Below, piece after piece: positions 25,765 through 34,049 of a DNA stretch of 47,730 nucleotides; the stretch's first letter is position 1; each line of letters opens with the position of its first letter. The position numbers and the translations under genes are program-made. The stretch is from assembly GCA_002319925.1 (NCBI GenBank), contig DCFP01000008.1:1-47730 (forward strand), in the 5' to 3' direction. Source of the DNA: Holophagaceae bacterium UBA1801. Lineage in GTDB: Bacteria; Acidobacteriota; Holophagae; Holophagales; Holophagaceae. Below the pieces are notes generated by a model. It saw only the letters and a program-made list of their open reading frames with translations. It did no database searches and had not been told where the DNA came from.

Positions 25765-26040
25765 ATGGAGATCACCAAATTGGGGATGGCCGGGACTCTG
25801 GAATCCTGTGACGCCTCCGTGACGGTGGAACCGCCGGAGACGGGGAACTCGGGGATTGAACTGTCCATCGATTGCCCCGACAGGCGCTTCTCACCCCACG
25901 TGCGGAAAGCCGTTCTCGCAGCCCTGCAGGAAGCGGGGGTGGCCGCCGCGCGGGTCTTCGTGCGGGACCGGTGCGCCCTCGACTGCACCATCCGCGCCCG
26001 GGTGCTCGCAGCCTGTCATCGCGCCGCGGAAAGGATCTGA
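25765..26040 (+). CDS. citD: Citrate lyase acyl carrier protein (gamma subunit) CitD
   Basis: A 91-residue acyl carrier subunit. It carries the phosphoribosyl-dephospho-CoA group through which acetyl and citryl intermediates pass. AGTLESCD places Ser14 where the prosthetic group is attached in characterised CitD proteins. The C-terminal CALDCTIRARVLAACHRA matches the family. GGGAGG precedes the ATG. It sits directly between citC and citE, and CitX and CitG at the far end of the operon would make and attach its cofactor. Confidence 0.96.
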   Translation: MEITKLGMAGTLESCDASVTVEPPETGNSGIELSIDCPDRRFSPHVRKAVLAALQEAGVAAARVFVRDRCALDCTIRARVLAACHRAAERI

Positions 26041-26042
26041 CC

Positions 26043-26930
26043 ATGATCGCGAAGCTCCGCCGCACCATGCTGTTCGTGCCCGGAAACAACCCGGCCATGG
26101 TCAAGGACGCGCACATCTACGGCTCCGATTCCATCATCTTCGACCTGGAGGATTCCGTTTCTCCCAGCGAGAAGGATGCCGCGCGCCTGCTGGTGCGGTG
26201 CGCCCTGGAGGCCCTCGACTACGGAACCGCCGAGCGTGTGGTCCGGATCAACGGCCTGGACACGCCATGGGTGGAGGAGGATATCCGGGCCATGGTGGCC
26301 GCGGGAATCGAAGTGGTCCGTCTGCCCAAGACCGAAAACGCCGCGGATATCCATCGTCTGGAGCGGATGGTGGCCGAGGCGGAGCGCGAGAGCGGCCGTC
26401 CGGATGGTTCGGTCTTACTCATGGCCGCCATTGAAAGCCCTCTGGGTGTCATCAACGCCTATCCCATCGCGGCCGCCTCTCCGCGCATGGCCGCCATCGC
26501 ACTTTCTGCGGAGGACTATGTCACCAGCCTTAAGACGTCCCGTTCCCGTGAGGGCGTCGAACTCGCAGAAGCTCGGGGGCGCATCGTCATCGCTGCCAAG
26601 GCTGCGGGCATCATGGCCATTGATACGGTGTTCACGGATGTGGCCGATGACGAAGGTTTTGCGCGGGAGGTGGCGCTCATCAAACAGATGGGCTTCGATG
26701 GCAAATCCGTGATCAACCCCAACCAGATTCCGCCGGTCCACGCCATCTACGCGCCGAAGCAGGAGGAAGTCCAGAAAGCCCGGAGGATCCTGGAGGCGGC
26801 GAAGGAAGCGGAGGCCCGAGGTTCGGGCGTGACCGCCCTCGACGGGAAGATGATCGACAAGCCCATCATTGAGCGCGCCCAGCGGGTCCTGGAACTGGCC
26901 GGACGTCCGGAGGGTCCATGGCACCCATGA
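26043..26930 (+). CDS. citE: Citrate lyase beta subunit CitE
   Basis: A 295-residue citryl-S-ACP lyase that cleaves citryl-ACP into oxaloacetate and acetyl-ACP with Mg2+. Family motifs include RRTMLFVPGNNPAM at the N-terminus, SIIFDLEDSVSPSEKDAAR, VRINGLDTPW, and GFDGKSVINPNQI near residue 220. ATG 26043, two bases after the citD stop and behind AAGGA, gives the expected N-terminus; an upstream in-frame start would read through citD. It overlaps citF by 13 bases. Confidence 0.96.
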   Translation: MIAKLRRTMLFVPGNNPAMVKDAHIYGSDSIIFDLEDSVSPSEKDAARLLVRCALEALDYGTAERVVRINGLDTPWVEEDIRAMVAAGIEVVRLPKTENAADIHRLERMVAEAERESGRPDGSVLLMAAIESPLGVINAYPIAAASPRMAAIALSAEDYVTSLKTSRSREGVELAEARGRIVIAAKAAGIMAIDTVFTDVADDEGFAREVALIKQMGFDGKSVINPNQIPPVHAIYAPKQEEVQKARRILEAAKEAEARGSGVTALDGKMIDKPIIERAQRVLELAGRPEGPWHP

Positions 26931-28453
26931 ATTCCGTCAATCGCGAAATCCCGCTTCCCCTGCGGGGCTTGGAAGGTGCTCAGCCCTTCGGAGGAGCCTG
27001 GGCGAGGCATGCCGCGCAGCCGCGCAAGCTGCTTTCCGCGGGACGGCCCACCAAAGTCCTGGGCTCGCTGGAAGAAGCCATCCGGAAATCGGGCCTCGAG
27101 AGCGGGATGACGATCTCGTTCCACCACCACTTCCGCGAAGGCGACCAGGTCGTCAATCTCGTCATGGAAGCCATTGCTCAGGCGGGCCTCCGGGACCTCA
27201 CTCTTGCCGCCAGCTCACTCACTTCGATCCACGCCCCGCTCGTGGAACTGTGCCGGAAAGGCGTGATCAAGCGTATCTTCACATCCGGCTTGAGAGGTGA
27301 ACTGGCTGAAGCCATCTCCCATGGTTTGATGGATCTGCCCGTGGTGATCCACTCCCACGGCGGGCGGGCGCGGGCTCTGCTGGAAGGCGGCATCGAGCCC
27401 GATGTGGCATTTCTGGGTGTCCCTTCCTGTGACTGCTACGGGAATGCCCGAGGCTGGACCGGGCGCTCCGCGTGCGGCTCCCTGGGCTACGCCATGGTCG
27501 ACGCCCGTGTGGCACGGACCGTGGTTCTACTCACGGACGGGTTGGAGGAATATCCGGCCGCGCCCGCCAGCATCAGCCAGGTGTTGGTGGACTGGATCGT
27601 GCCGGTGGATTCGGTGGGGGACCCCAAGCGCATCTCTATGGGCGCGACGCGCATGACCCGCGATCCCAGGGAACTCCTCATCGCGCGCCGAGTGGTGGAT
27701 GCCATGGATGCCGCCGGGGTCATTCGTGACGGATTCTCCTTCCAGATGGGTTCTGGCGGCGCCTCGCTCGCCGCCGTGAGCTTCCTGCGCCAGCGGATGA
27801 TGGAGCGGAAGGCGAGGGCGTCGTTCGCGTTGGGAGGCATCACCAGTCAAACCGTGCGCATGCTGGAGGAAGGGCTGGTGGGCGCGCTCTTCGATGTGCA
27901 GAGCTTCGACATGGAAGCGGCCCGCTCCCTCGGTGTGAACGCGAATCACTTCGAGGTCGATGCTTCGTTCTATGCGACCCCCGACACCGGCGGTCCCGCC
28001 GTGAATCTTCTGGACGCCGTCATCCTGTCGGCCCTGGAGATCGACACCGACTTCAACGTGAATGTCATCACGGGTTCGGATGGCGTCATTCGCGGCGCAT
28101 CCGGAGGGCATTGCGATACGGCCGCGGGTTCCGCTCTCACCATCGTCGTCGCTCCCCTGGTGCGGGCGAGGACGGCCAGCATCGTTCCGAGAGTGGATAC
28201 GGTGGTGACACCGGGTGAGACCGTGGACCTGATCGTGACCGATCGGGGAACGGCGGTGAATCCCAGGCGGGCCGACCTGAAGGACGCCCTTGCGCAGGGG
28301 GGGATCCCCACGGTCGAGATCGAGGATCTGGCCGCCCTTGCCGAGGGGATCACGGGAAAGCCCCAGCCGGTGGAGCACACGGAGCGCGTGGTGGGCATTG
28401 TCGAATACCGCGATGGCACGGTCATCGATGTCATCCGCCAGGTCAAGGACTAG
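26918..28453 (+). CDS. citF: Citrate lyase alpha subunit (citrate:acetyl-ACP transferase) CitF
   Basis: A 511-residue transferase that exchanges acetate for citrate on the acyl carrier subunit. Segments such as GMTISFHHHFREGDQVVN, FTSGLRGELAEAISHGL, DVAFLGVPSCDCYGN, SALEIDTDFNVNVITGSDG and GASGGHCDTA closely follow known CitF proteins. GGAGGG stands before ATG 26918; ATG 26927, overlapping the citE stop as ATGA, is an alternative. It completes the lyase core C-D-E-F and is followed by transporter genes after a 127-nt gap holding a dispersed repeat. Confidence 0.97.
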   Translation: MAPMNSVNREIPLPLRGLEGAQPFGGAWARHAAQPRKLLSAGRPTKVLGSLEEAIRKSGLESGMTISFHHHFREGDQVVNLVMEAIAQAGLRDLTLAASSLTSIHAPLVELCRKGVIKRIFTSGLRGELAEAISHGLMDLPVVIHSHGGRARALLEGGIEPDVAFLGVPSCDCYGNARGWTGRSACGSLGYAMVDARVARTVVLLTDGLEEYPAAPASISQVLVDWIVPVDSVGDPKRISMGATRMTRDPRELLIARRVVDAMDAAGVIRDGFSFQMGSGGASLAAVSFLRQRMMERKARASFALGGITSQTVRMLEEGLVGALFDVQSFDMEAARSLGVNANHFEVDASFYATPDTGGPAVNLLDAVILSALEIDTDFNVNVITGSDGVIRGASGGHCDTAAGSALTIVVAPLVRARTASIVPRVDTVVTPGETVDLIVTDRGTAVNPRRADLKDALAQGGIPTVEIEDLAALAEGITGKPQPVEHTERVVGIVEYRDGTVIDVIRQVKD

Positions 28454-28461
28454 CGCGGGAT

Positions 28462-28506
28462 TGTAGGACGAACACCTACGCGCGAATCATGGCCCCGCTT
28501 ACAGAC
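28462..28506 (+). repeat. 45-nt dispersed repeat, copy 1
   Basis: The sequence begins TGTAGGACGAACACC and ends CGCTTACAGAC. It matches 33985–34029 on the opposite strand at 41 of 45 positions with no gaps. Both copies are intergenic. It lies between citF and tctC. A REP-like or miniature mobile element is plausible; no transposase is present nearby. Confidence 0.8.
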
Positions 28507-28580
28507 GCAGCGGCGGTGCGGCTCCACACTTGCCGCAATCCATCTCCCTCAACAGGGTCTGCCACGCGAAAGGAGCAGAA

Positions 28581-29552
28581 ATGTCCATCCGTTCAGCCGT
28601 CATGGCGCTCACGGTGCTAGCCGGCGGCATCACCTTTGCCGCCGAAACGTACCCGTCGAAACCGCTCGAGATCGTGGCTCCCGCCAATCCCGGCGGCGGC
28701 TTCGATGCCCTGGCCCGCGCCATCAGCCGTTCCCTCGATACGGAAAAACTCTACCCCCAGTCCAACTCGGTGATAAACAAGCCCGGCGCTGGCGGTGCCA
28801 TCGGTTTCGCCTACATGCAGATGAAGTCGAAGGACAACTACGAACTGACGGTTTTCTCGCCACCCCTCATCATCGGTTCCATCAACGGCACCTTCCCCTC
28901 GCGGTACACCGAGCTGACGCCCATCGCCAAGCTCATCACCGACTACCAGGTCTTCCTGGTCCGCGCTGATTCACCGTACAAGACCTTCAAGGACTTAATG
29001 GCCGCCGTGAAGCGGAATCCTCAGGCAGTCAAGTTCGCAGGCGGTTCCGCCGCGGGAAACATGGATCACCTAGCCTTCTGCAAGGTCGCCAAGGCCGCGG
29101 GCGTTGATCCATCCAAGCTCGTGTATGTGGCCTTCTCGGGCGGCGGTGAAGCGATGACCACCCTGCTGGGCGGCAACGTAGCGTTCGTGTCCACCGGCAT
29201 TGGTGAAGCCATCCCCCAGATTCAGGCTGGAACGGTACGCGCTCTGGCCGTCACCGCGCCCGAGCGGCGCGGCGGTCCCATGGCCAGTGTGCCGACGGTC
29301 AAGGAAGCTGGAATCAACGTGACCTACGAAGTTTGGCGCGGTGTTTTCGGCACGCCGGGCATGTCCAAGGAGGCCCAGGAATACTGGATGAAGACCCTGA
29401 AGACGATGTCCACCACCAAGAGCTGGGCTGACTCTGTCCAGAAGATGCAGTGGGTGGATGCCTATGCGGATGCAGCGGCCTTCGCAAAGTTCCTGGCGGA
29501 AGAGAACAAGAGCTACGAAGACTTGATGAAGAACCTCGGGCTCGTCAAATAG
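28581..29552 (+). CDS. tctC: Tripartite tricarboxylate transporter, periplasmic binding protein (TctC/Bug family)
   Basis: A 323-residue periplasmic solute receptor. ATG 28581 follows AAAGGAG and begins a signal peptide (MSIRSAVMALTVLAGGITFA). The mature protein starts YPSKPLEIVAPANPGGGFD, the Bug-family N-terminus whose loop contacts the carboxylate. It delivers substrate to TctA/TctB in the inner membrane. Its position within the citrate lyase operon argues for citrate as ligand, although Bug proteins as a family bind many carboxylates. An upstream extension of the frame to 28530 is not supported. Confidence 0.93.
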   Translation: MSIRSAVMALTVLAGGITFAAETYPSKPLEIVAPANPGGGFDALARAISRSLDTEKLYPQSNSVINKPGAGGAIGFAYMQMKSKDNYELTVFSPPLIIGSINGTFPSRYTELTPIAKLITDYQVFLVRADSPYKTFKDLMAAVKRNPQAVKFAGGSAAGNMDHLAFCKVAKAAGVDPSKLVYVAFSGGGEAMTTLLGGNVAFVSTGIGEAIPQIQAGTVRALAVTAPERRGGPMASVPTVKEAGINVTYEVWRGVFGTPGMSKEAQEYWMKTLKTMSTTKSWADSVQKMQWVDAYADAAAFAKFLAEENKSYEDLMKNLGLVK

Positions 29553-29619
29553 TCATTGGTTTTCAGGTGCGAACGCGGGGCTGGGTGCCATCCGGCCCCG
29601 CTTTCCAGGAGGCGGTTCC

Positions 29620-30126
29620 ATGGCAGCGACGAAAACCATCGAGCGCACCGCGAGCGTGATCATGACGGCCTTCGCCGCCGCCTATCTCGCGGGCGCCTAT
29701 CTTCTGATTCCCATTCCCATGATCAAGCAGCAGGTGGGACCGTCCGTCTTTCCCAAGGCCGTTGGCCTCCTGATGCTGGGCATCTCCCTCGCCAATCTCA
29801 TCATCCAGTTCCGGGGCAAGGCCAAGGAGGATGAGGCGCGGGCCGTGATCATCGGCGCCGAGGACAAGGTGGAGACCAAGGCCGACATCAAGCTCATGGG
29901 CATCATGCTCGGGCTGATGGTGGCCTATGCGCTCCTCTTCGACCATCTAGGGTACGCCCTCACGACCTTCACCGTGTTCCTGGCTGGCACCTTGGTCCTC
30001 GACCGCAAACATTTCGTGCGCGACCTCATCATCGCGTTCATCTCGAGCTTCGGGTTGCAGCTCGTCTTCGCGAAGCTGCTCAAGGTCGCATTGCCGGCGG
30101 GCCCTTTGAGCCTCATCGGTTTCTAG
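29620..30126 (+). CDS. tctB: Tripartite tricarboxylate transporter small membrane subunit TctB
   Basis: A 168-residue inner-membrane protein with four hydrophobic segments (for example SVIMTAFAAAYLAGAYLLI, LMGIMLGLMVAYALLF, ALTTFTVFLAGTLVL). The VGPSVFPKAVGLLML segment near residue 40 is typical of TctB. AGGAGG precedes the ATG. It is followed by tctA after 13 nt. It pairs with TctA to form the membrane part of the secondary transporter. Confidence 0.92.
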   Translation: MAATKTIERTASVIMTAFAAAYLAGAYLLIPIPMIKQQVGPSVFPKAVGLLMLGISLANLIIQFRGKAKEDEARAVIIGAEDKVETKADIKLMGIMLGLMVAYALLFDHLGYALTTFTVFLAGTLVLDRKHFVRDLIIAFISSFGLQLVFAKLLKVALPAGPLSLIGF

Positions 30127-30139
30127 GGAGGAGACCCTC

Positions 30140-31657
30140 ATGCTTCACAACCTCGCCCTGGGATTCAGCGTAGCGGGCACCCCATTCAATCTCCTGCTCG
30201 CCTTCATCGGCGTCCTCATGGGCACGCTCATCGGTGTCCTGCCAGGCATCGGGCCCATGACGGGCGTCGCGCTCCTGATTCCGCTCACCTTCGGCATGCC
30301 GCCCACTTCGGCCATCATCCTCATGGCGGGCATTTACTACGGCGCCATGTACGGCGGATCCACGACGTCGATTCTTGTGAACACACCTGGTGAATCCGCC
30401 AGCGTGGTCACGTGCCTCGACGGCTACGAAATGGCCAAGAAGGGCAGGGCGGGCCCGGCTCTCGCCGCCGCCGCCATCGGTTCCTTCATCGCCGGTACCT
30501 TCGCGACCCTGGCTCTCATGGCCTTCGGCCCGGTCCTCGCCAAGGTGGCCTTGCACTTCGGGCCGCCGGAATTCTTCGCGCTGATGGTCATGGGGCTCAC
30601 TGTGGTCACGAGCCTGGCGGGCCGTTCCATGCTCAAGGCGCTCTTCGCGACCCTGTTCGGGCTTGCCATCGCCATGATCGGCATCGACCTGCAGAGCGCC
30701 GCACAGCGCTTCACCTTCGGCAACCCCGAACTCATGGACGGCGTGGAATTCCTGGTGGTCGCCATCGGCCTCTTCGCCCTCACGGAAGTCTTCATCAACA
30801 TCTCCGAGATGAAACACGCCAAGGAGGTGACGACGGAGAAGATCCAGGGGGGCCTGTGGCTCACGAAGGAGGACTGGAAACGCTTCTGGCCCTCCTGCAC
30901 GCGCGGCACCCTGTCGGGTTTCTTCGTGGGCGGCATCGCCGGCGCGGGAGCGGCCGTGGCCAGCTTCGTGTCCTACGGCATCGAGAAGCGCATGAGCAAG
31001 CACAAGGACGAACTGGGCAAGGGCGCCATCGAAGGCGTGACGGGCCCTGAGTCCGCCAACAACGCAGCCGCGGGCGGGTCGTTGATCCACCTGCTTTGCC
31101 TGGGCATTCCTGGTTCCGGCACCACCGCCATCATGCTGGGCGCCCTCATCATGCTCGGCCTGCAGCCCGGACCGCTGCTCTTCACGCAGCAGCCCGAATT
31201 CGTGTGGGGCCTCATCGCCAGCATGTACATCGGCAACGTGATGCTGCTGGTCCTGAACCTCCCTCTCGTGGGCATGTGGGTGAAGCTCCTCAAGGTGCCC
31301 GAATACCTGCTGACCCTGTTCATCATCATGTTCTCGTTCCTGGGCGTGTACACCATGAACAACAGCATCCAGGACCTGGTGATCATGGTGCTCTTCGGCA
31401 TCATCGGTTACGGCATGAAGCGCGCGGACATCCCCGCCTCGCCTGTGATCCTGGGAATGGTGCTGGGCAAGCAGATGGAGGAGAAATTCAGGCAGTCCAT
31501 GGTCATCTCCGATGGCAGCCTGTCCATCTTCTTTTCACGCCCCATTGCGCTGGCGTTGCTGGCATTGGCGGTCATTTCCATCACCAATCCCTACTGGAAG
31601 CACATCGGTGCCTTCGTGAAGGGCTTGTTCATGAAGCCGGAGGCAGATGCAGCCTGA
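30140..31657 (+). CDS. tctA: Tripartite tricarboxylate transporter large membrane subunit TctA
   Basis: A 505-residue polytopic inner-membrane permease with about ten to twelve helices. Conserved segments are GVLPGIGPMTGVALLIPLTFG near residue 33, YYGAMYGGSTTSILVNTPGE near 67, and GPESANNAAAGGSLIHLLCLGIPGSGTTA near 300. It transports the carboxylate delivered by TctC, driven by an ion gradient. GGGAGGAG precedes the ATG. Its 3' end overlaps citX by 11 bases, tying transporter and lyase-maturation genes into one operon. Confidence 0.96.
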   Translation: MLHNLALGFSVAGTPFNLLLAFIGVLMGTLIGVLPGIGPMTGVALLIPLTFGMPPTSAIILMAGIYYGAMYGGSTTSILVNTPGESASVVTCLDGYEMAKKGRAGPALAAAAIGSFIAGTFATLALMAFGPVLAKVALHFGPPEFFALMVMGLTVVTSLAGRSMLKALFATLFGLAIAMIGIDLQSAAQRFTFGNPELMDGVEFLVVAIGLFALTEVFINISEMKHAKEVTTEKIQGGLWLTKEDWKRFWPSCTRGTLSGFFVGGIAGAGAAVASFVSYGIEKRMSKHKDELGKGAIEGVTGPESANNAAAGGSLIHLLCLGIPGSGTTAIMLGALIMLGLQPGPLLFTQQPEFVWGLIASMYIGNVMLLVLNLPLVGMWVKLLKVPEYLLTLFIIMFSFLGVYTMNNSIQDLVIMVLFGIIGYGMKRADIPASPVILGMVLGKQMEEKFRQSMVISDGSLSIFFSRPIALALLALAVISITNPYWKHIGAFVKGLFMKPEADAA

Positions 31658-32225
31658 GGTGCTGGATCCGCATCGCATGGACTCCGCCAGGGAAGTCGTG
31701 AAGGCTTCCCTGGCGGAAGTCCTGGCTGCCCGGGATCGACGGGTTGAATGGCAGAAATACCTTCTCGAGAGGGATGGGGCTTCCGTGCTGTCACTCACCT
31801 TGGTCTCACCGGGATCGGTGAAGGATTCCCCGGAGCGCCGTCGGCTTATGGATCGCATGGAGGCGGTCATGGCGGAGGCGCTGGGTAGCGCGGGGCTGAG
31901 AGTCCGCACACGGTTGAGGTTCGATGGCGTCACGGGGCCCGAGGCTGTGTGGTCGGTGGAATCAACAGCCGAAGCCCTCAAGCGGCTCGTCATGCGCGTC
32001 GAGACGGAAAAGCCCTGGGGTCGTCTGCTGGATGCCGATGTCATATTCTCCGGAGGAAATGGAGACCCGGCGGCTCTCAGCCGGACGAATCTCGGAGGTG
32101 AGACTCGACGCTGCCTGGTATGCGAAGAGGACGCTGGCGCGTGTATCCGCTTGCGCAGGCATGACCCACGAACGGTGGAAGAACTGGCTGAGAGGTTGAT
32201 CCAGCAATTTGCGGAAAGCCCATGA
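31647..32225 (+). CDS. citX: Apo-citrate lyase phosphoribosyl-dephospho-CoA transferase CitX
   Basis: A 192-residue cytoplasmic transferase that attaches the phosphoribosyl-dephospho-CoA precursor to the serine of CitD. The pattern LAARDRRVEWQKYL, SLTLVSPGSVKDSP, TGPEAVWSV, PWGRLLDADVI, LSRTNLGGETRRCLVCEED and CIRLRRHD matches the CitX family. GGAGG precedes ATG 31647, inside the end of tctA. The stop overlaps the citG start as ATGA. Confidence 0.93.
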   Translation: MQPEVLDPHRMDSAREVVKASLAEVLAARDRRVEWQKYLLERDGASVLSLTLVSPGSVKDSPERRRLMDRMEAVMAEALGSAGLRVRTRLRFDGVTGPEAVWSVESTAEALKRLVMRVETEKPWGRLLDADVIFSGGNGDPAALSRTNLGGETRRCLVCEEDAGACIRLRRHDPRTVEELAERLIQQFAESP

Positions 32226-33115
32226 ACGCCCGGCTTGCAGGGGTGATTGGAGAGTTGGCAGTCGGCGCCCTCCTTACGGAAGCCGCGCTGGCTCCGAAGC
32301 CTGGGCTGGTAACGCCTAATTCCCGTGGAGCTCACATGGACATGGACTTTCCCATGTTCGTTGCCTCTGCAATGGCACTGAGACCCTGCTTCTCGGCCTG
32401 TGCGCAGGCGGGCATGGAGCCGGCATCGGCATTCTCAGGGAAACTGGAGACCCTTCGGCCCATCGGATTGGCCGGGGAAGCTGCGATGCGCCAGGCGACC
32501 GGAGGCGTGAATACTCACAAAGGCGCGATTTTTTGTCTGGGATTGCTGAGCGCCGGTTTGGCGAGCGTGCAGCGTGACACCACCACCAGATACGTGGGCG
32601 AGGCCGCCTGCGAGTGGGTGTCGGATTGCTGCGCAGGCCTCGTGGCGAGGGAGCTGGCAAAGCCCGGTGCCCGGCCTTCTGCCACGGCGGGAGAGTGGCT
32701 CTATAGCGAGCGAGGTGTGCGCGGTGCCAGGGGACAAGCGGAGGATGGCTATCCTCTGTTGAGCCGATTGATGCTGCCACTGTTGAGACGGAACCTTGCT
32801 CAGGACCTGATGCGGTTTTCCTACGCCTGCCTGGATGCCCTGCTGCTTTCCATGCGCGAACTGGAGGACAGCTGCCTGCTGGCGCGAGGGGGCAGCAAAG
32901 GCCTAGCCTTGGTTCAAGAAGGTGCAGACGAGGTGTTGAATCTTGGAGGCAGCAGTAGCGTGAAGGGGCGTCCAGCCCTCCGTGCCCTGGACAAGAGACT
33001 GTGCGAAGCCCGGCTGAGCCCAGGTGGATCCGCGGATCTCCTGGCAGCCGGGATCTTTTTGGCTCGGGCGGAACGTATCCTCGCTGCAAGGCAGCTGGAG
33101 CGTTTCATTGCTTGA
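32222..33115 (+). CDS. citG: Triphosphoribosyl-dephospho-CoA synthase CitG
   Basis: A 297-residue enzyme joining ATP and dephospho-CoA to give the precursor of the citrate lyase prosthetic group. Motifs are ALAPKPGLVTPNSRGAHMDMDF near residue 22, TGGVNTHKGAIFCLGLLSAG near 97, and ARGGSKGLALVQEGA with PGGSADLLAAGIFL near the C-terminus. CitX and CitG are separate proteins here, as in E. coli, and not fused as in some lactic acid bacteria. It is the last gene of the operon and converges on the TerC-type gene with only nine bases between stops. Confidence 0.95.
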   Translation: MNARLAGVIGELAVGALLTEAALAPKPGLVTPNSRGAHMDMDFPMFVASAMALRPCFSACAQAGMEPASAFSGKLETLRPIGLAGEAAMRQATGGVNTHKGAIFCLGLLSAGLASVQRDTTTRYVGEAACEWVSDCCAGLVARELAKPGARPSATAGEWLYSERGVRGARGQAEDGYPLLSRLMLPLLRRNLAQDLMRFSYACLDALLLSMRELEDSCLLARGGSKGLALVQEGADEVLNLGGSSSVKGRPALRALDKRLCEARLSPGGSADLLAAGIFLARAERILAARQLERFIA

Positions 33116-33124
33116 TCCTGCGGG

Positions 33125-33835
33125 CTATCCGTTCGCGTCCGATGTTTCGGTCACAGCCTTGGCCGCGGTTCTGTTGAGGAACCAGAACGCCAGAGGTAAC
33201 GCGACGGCCACGGCGATCGATGCACCAATCACGACACCTGTCCCAAGCGGGAAATGCTTTTCGATGGCCCGATCCTCAAGCACCATGCGTGCCGCGGTAT
33301 AGGCGATGGCGCAGGCGCCGACGTGCACCAGCCAGCGCGCCTTGTCGATGAGCATGGAGATGAATCCGCCGGTGGTCATGAGGAGCGGCATGCTGAGGAG
33401 GAGGCCGGCGATGAGAAGAAGAATGGATCCATGGGCGGATCCCGCCACGGCGATCACATTATCCACACTCATCATGAAATCCGCGGCGAGGATGAGCACC
33501 AGGGCTTCTCGCAGGTTGGACGCCTGTTTGGAGTGGCCCGCTGCCTCCTCGGCTCCTGCGTCGAGTTTGAGGAGTTTGTAGACCACCCACACGAGGACCA
33601 AGCCACCGATGGCGGAGAGGTAAGGGATGAGCATGAGCAGAGTGGCGATGGATGTGAGGATGATCCTGAGCAGGATGGCGAGCCCGCCTCCAGCGATGAG
33701 CGCCCACTTGCGCTGGTTCCGGGGCAGGGAAGCGGCCGCCATGCCGATGACGATCGCATTGTCCCCGGAGAGCGCGATGTCGATGAGCGTGATGTTCAAA
33801 AACCTCACTACGAAGTCCCAGTTCAACGCGTGCAT
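33125..33835 (-). CDS. TerC/YjbE-family integral membrane protein (putative metal exporter)
   Basis: A 236-residue inner-membrane protein with about seven helices. The two diagnostic acidic motifs are IDIALSGDNAIVIGMAA near residue 18 and AADFMMSVDNVIAVAGSA near 118. TerC-family proteins of the YkoY/YjbE/Alx group are associated with manganese export. A manganese riboswitch (yybP-ykoY type) was looked for upstream and not recognised. It converges on citG and shows no link to citrate use. Confidence 0.88.
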   Translation of the reverse strand: MHALNWDFVVRFLNITLIDIALSGDNAIVIGMAAASLPRNQRKWALIAGGGLAILLRIILTSIATLLMLIPYLSAIGGLVLVWVVYKLLKLDAGAEEAAGHSKQASNLREALVLILAADFMMSVDNVIAVAGSAHGSILLLIAGLLLSMPLLMTTGGFISMLIDKARWLVHVGACAIAYTAARMVLEDRAIEKHFPLGTGVVIGASIAVAVALPLAFWFLNRTAAKAVTETSDANG

Positions 33836-33984
33836 CTTCAGATCTCCACGGGAAATGAACCGTGATCGGCGAGACTGCGGGAAGCGCTACGATGCCTCGC
33901 GGAATCTGCGCTGCCCGCATCCGGTGGAACACGGATTCACGGAATATCGAGGGCTACCAAAGTGTGGAATCCACCCCGAGGGCT

Positions 33985-34029
33985 GTCTGTAAGCGCGGCC
34001 ATGATTTGCGCGTAGGTATCCGTCCTACA
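33985..34029 (-). repeat. 45-nt dispersed repeat, copy 2
   Basis: On the minus strand this begins TGTAGGACGGATACC and ends CGCTTACAGAC, matching 28462–28506 at 41 of 45 positions. It lies in the 214-nt gap between the two membrane-protein genes at 33125 and 34050. Nothing else was recognised in that gap. Confidence 0.8.
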
Positions 34030-34049
34030 GGGATCCGGTCCTCTCGAAG

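Noticed and set aside
33836..34049. yybP-ykoY manganese riboswitch upstream of the TerC-type gene
   Set aside because: No match to the conserved loops was seen on the minus strand; the gap instead holds a dispersed repeat.
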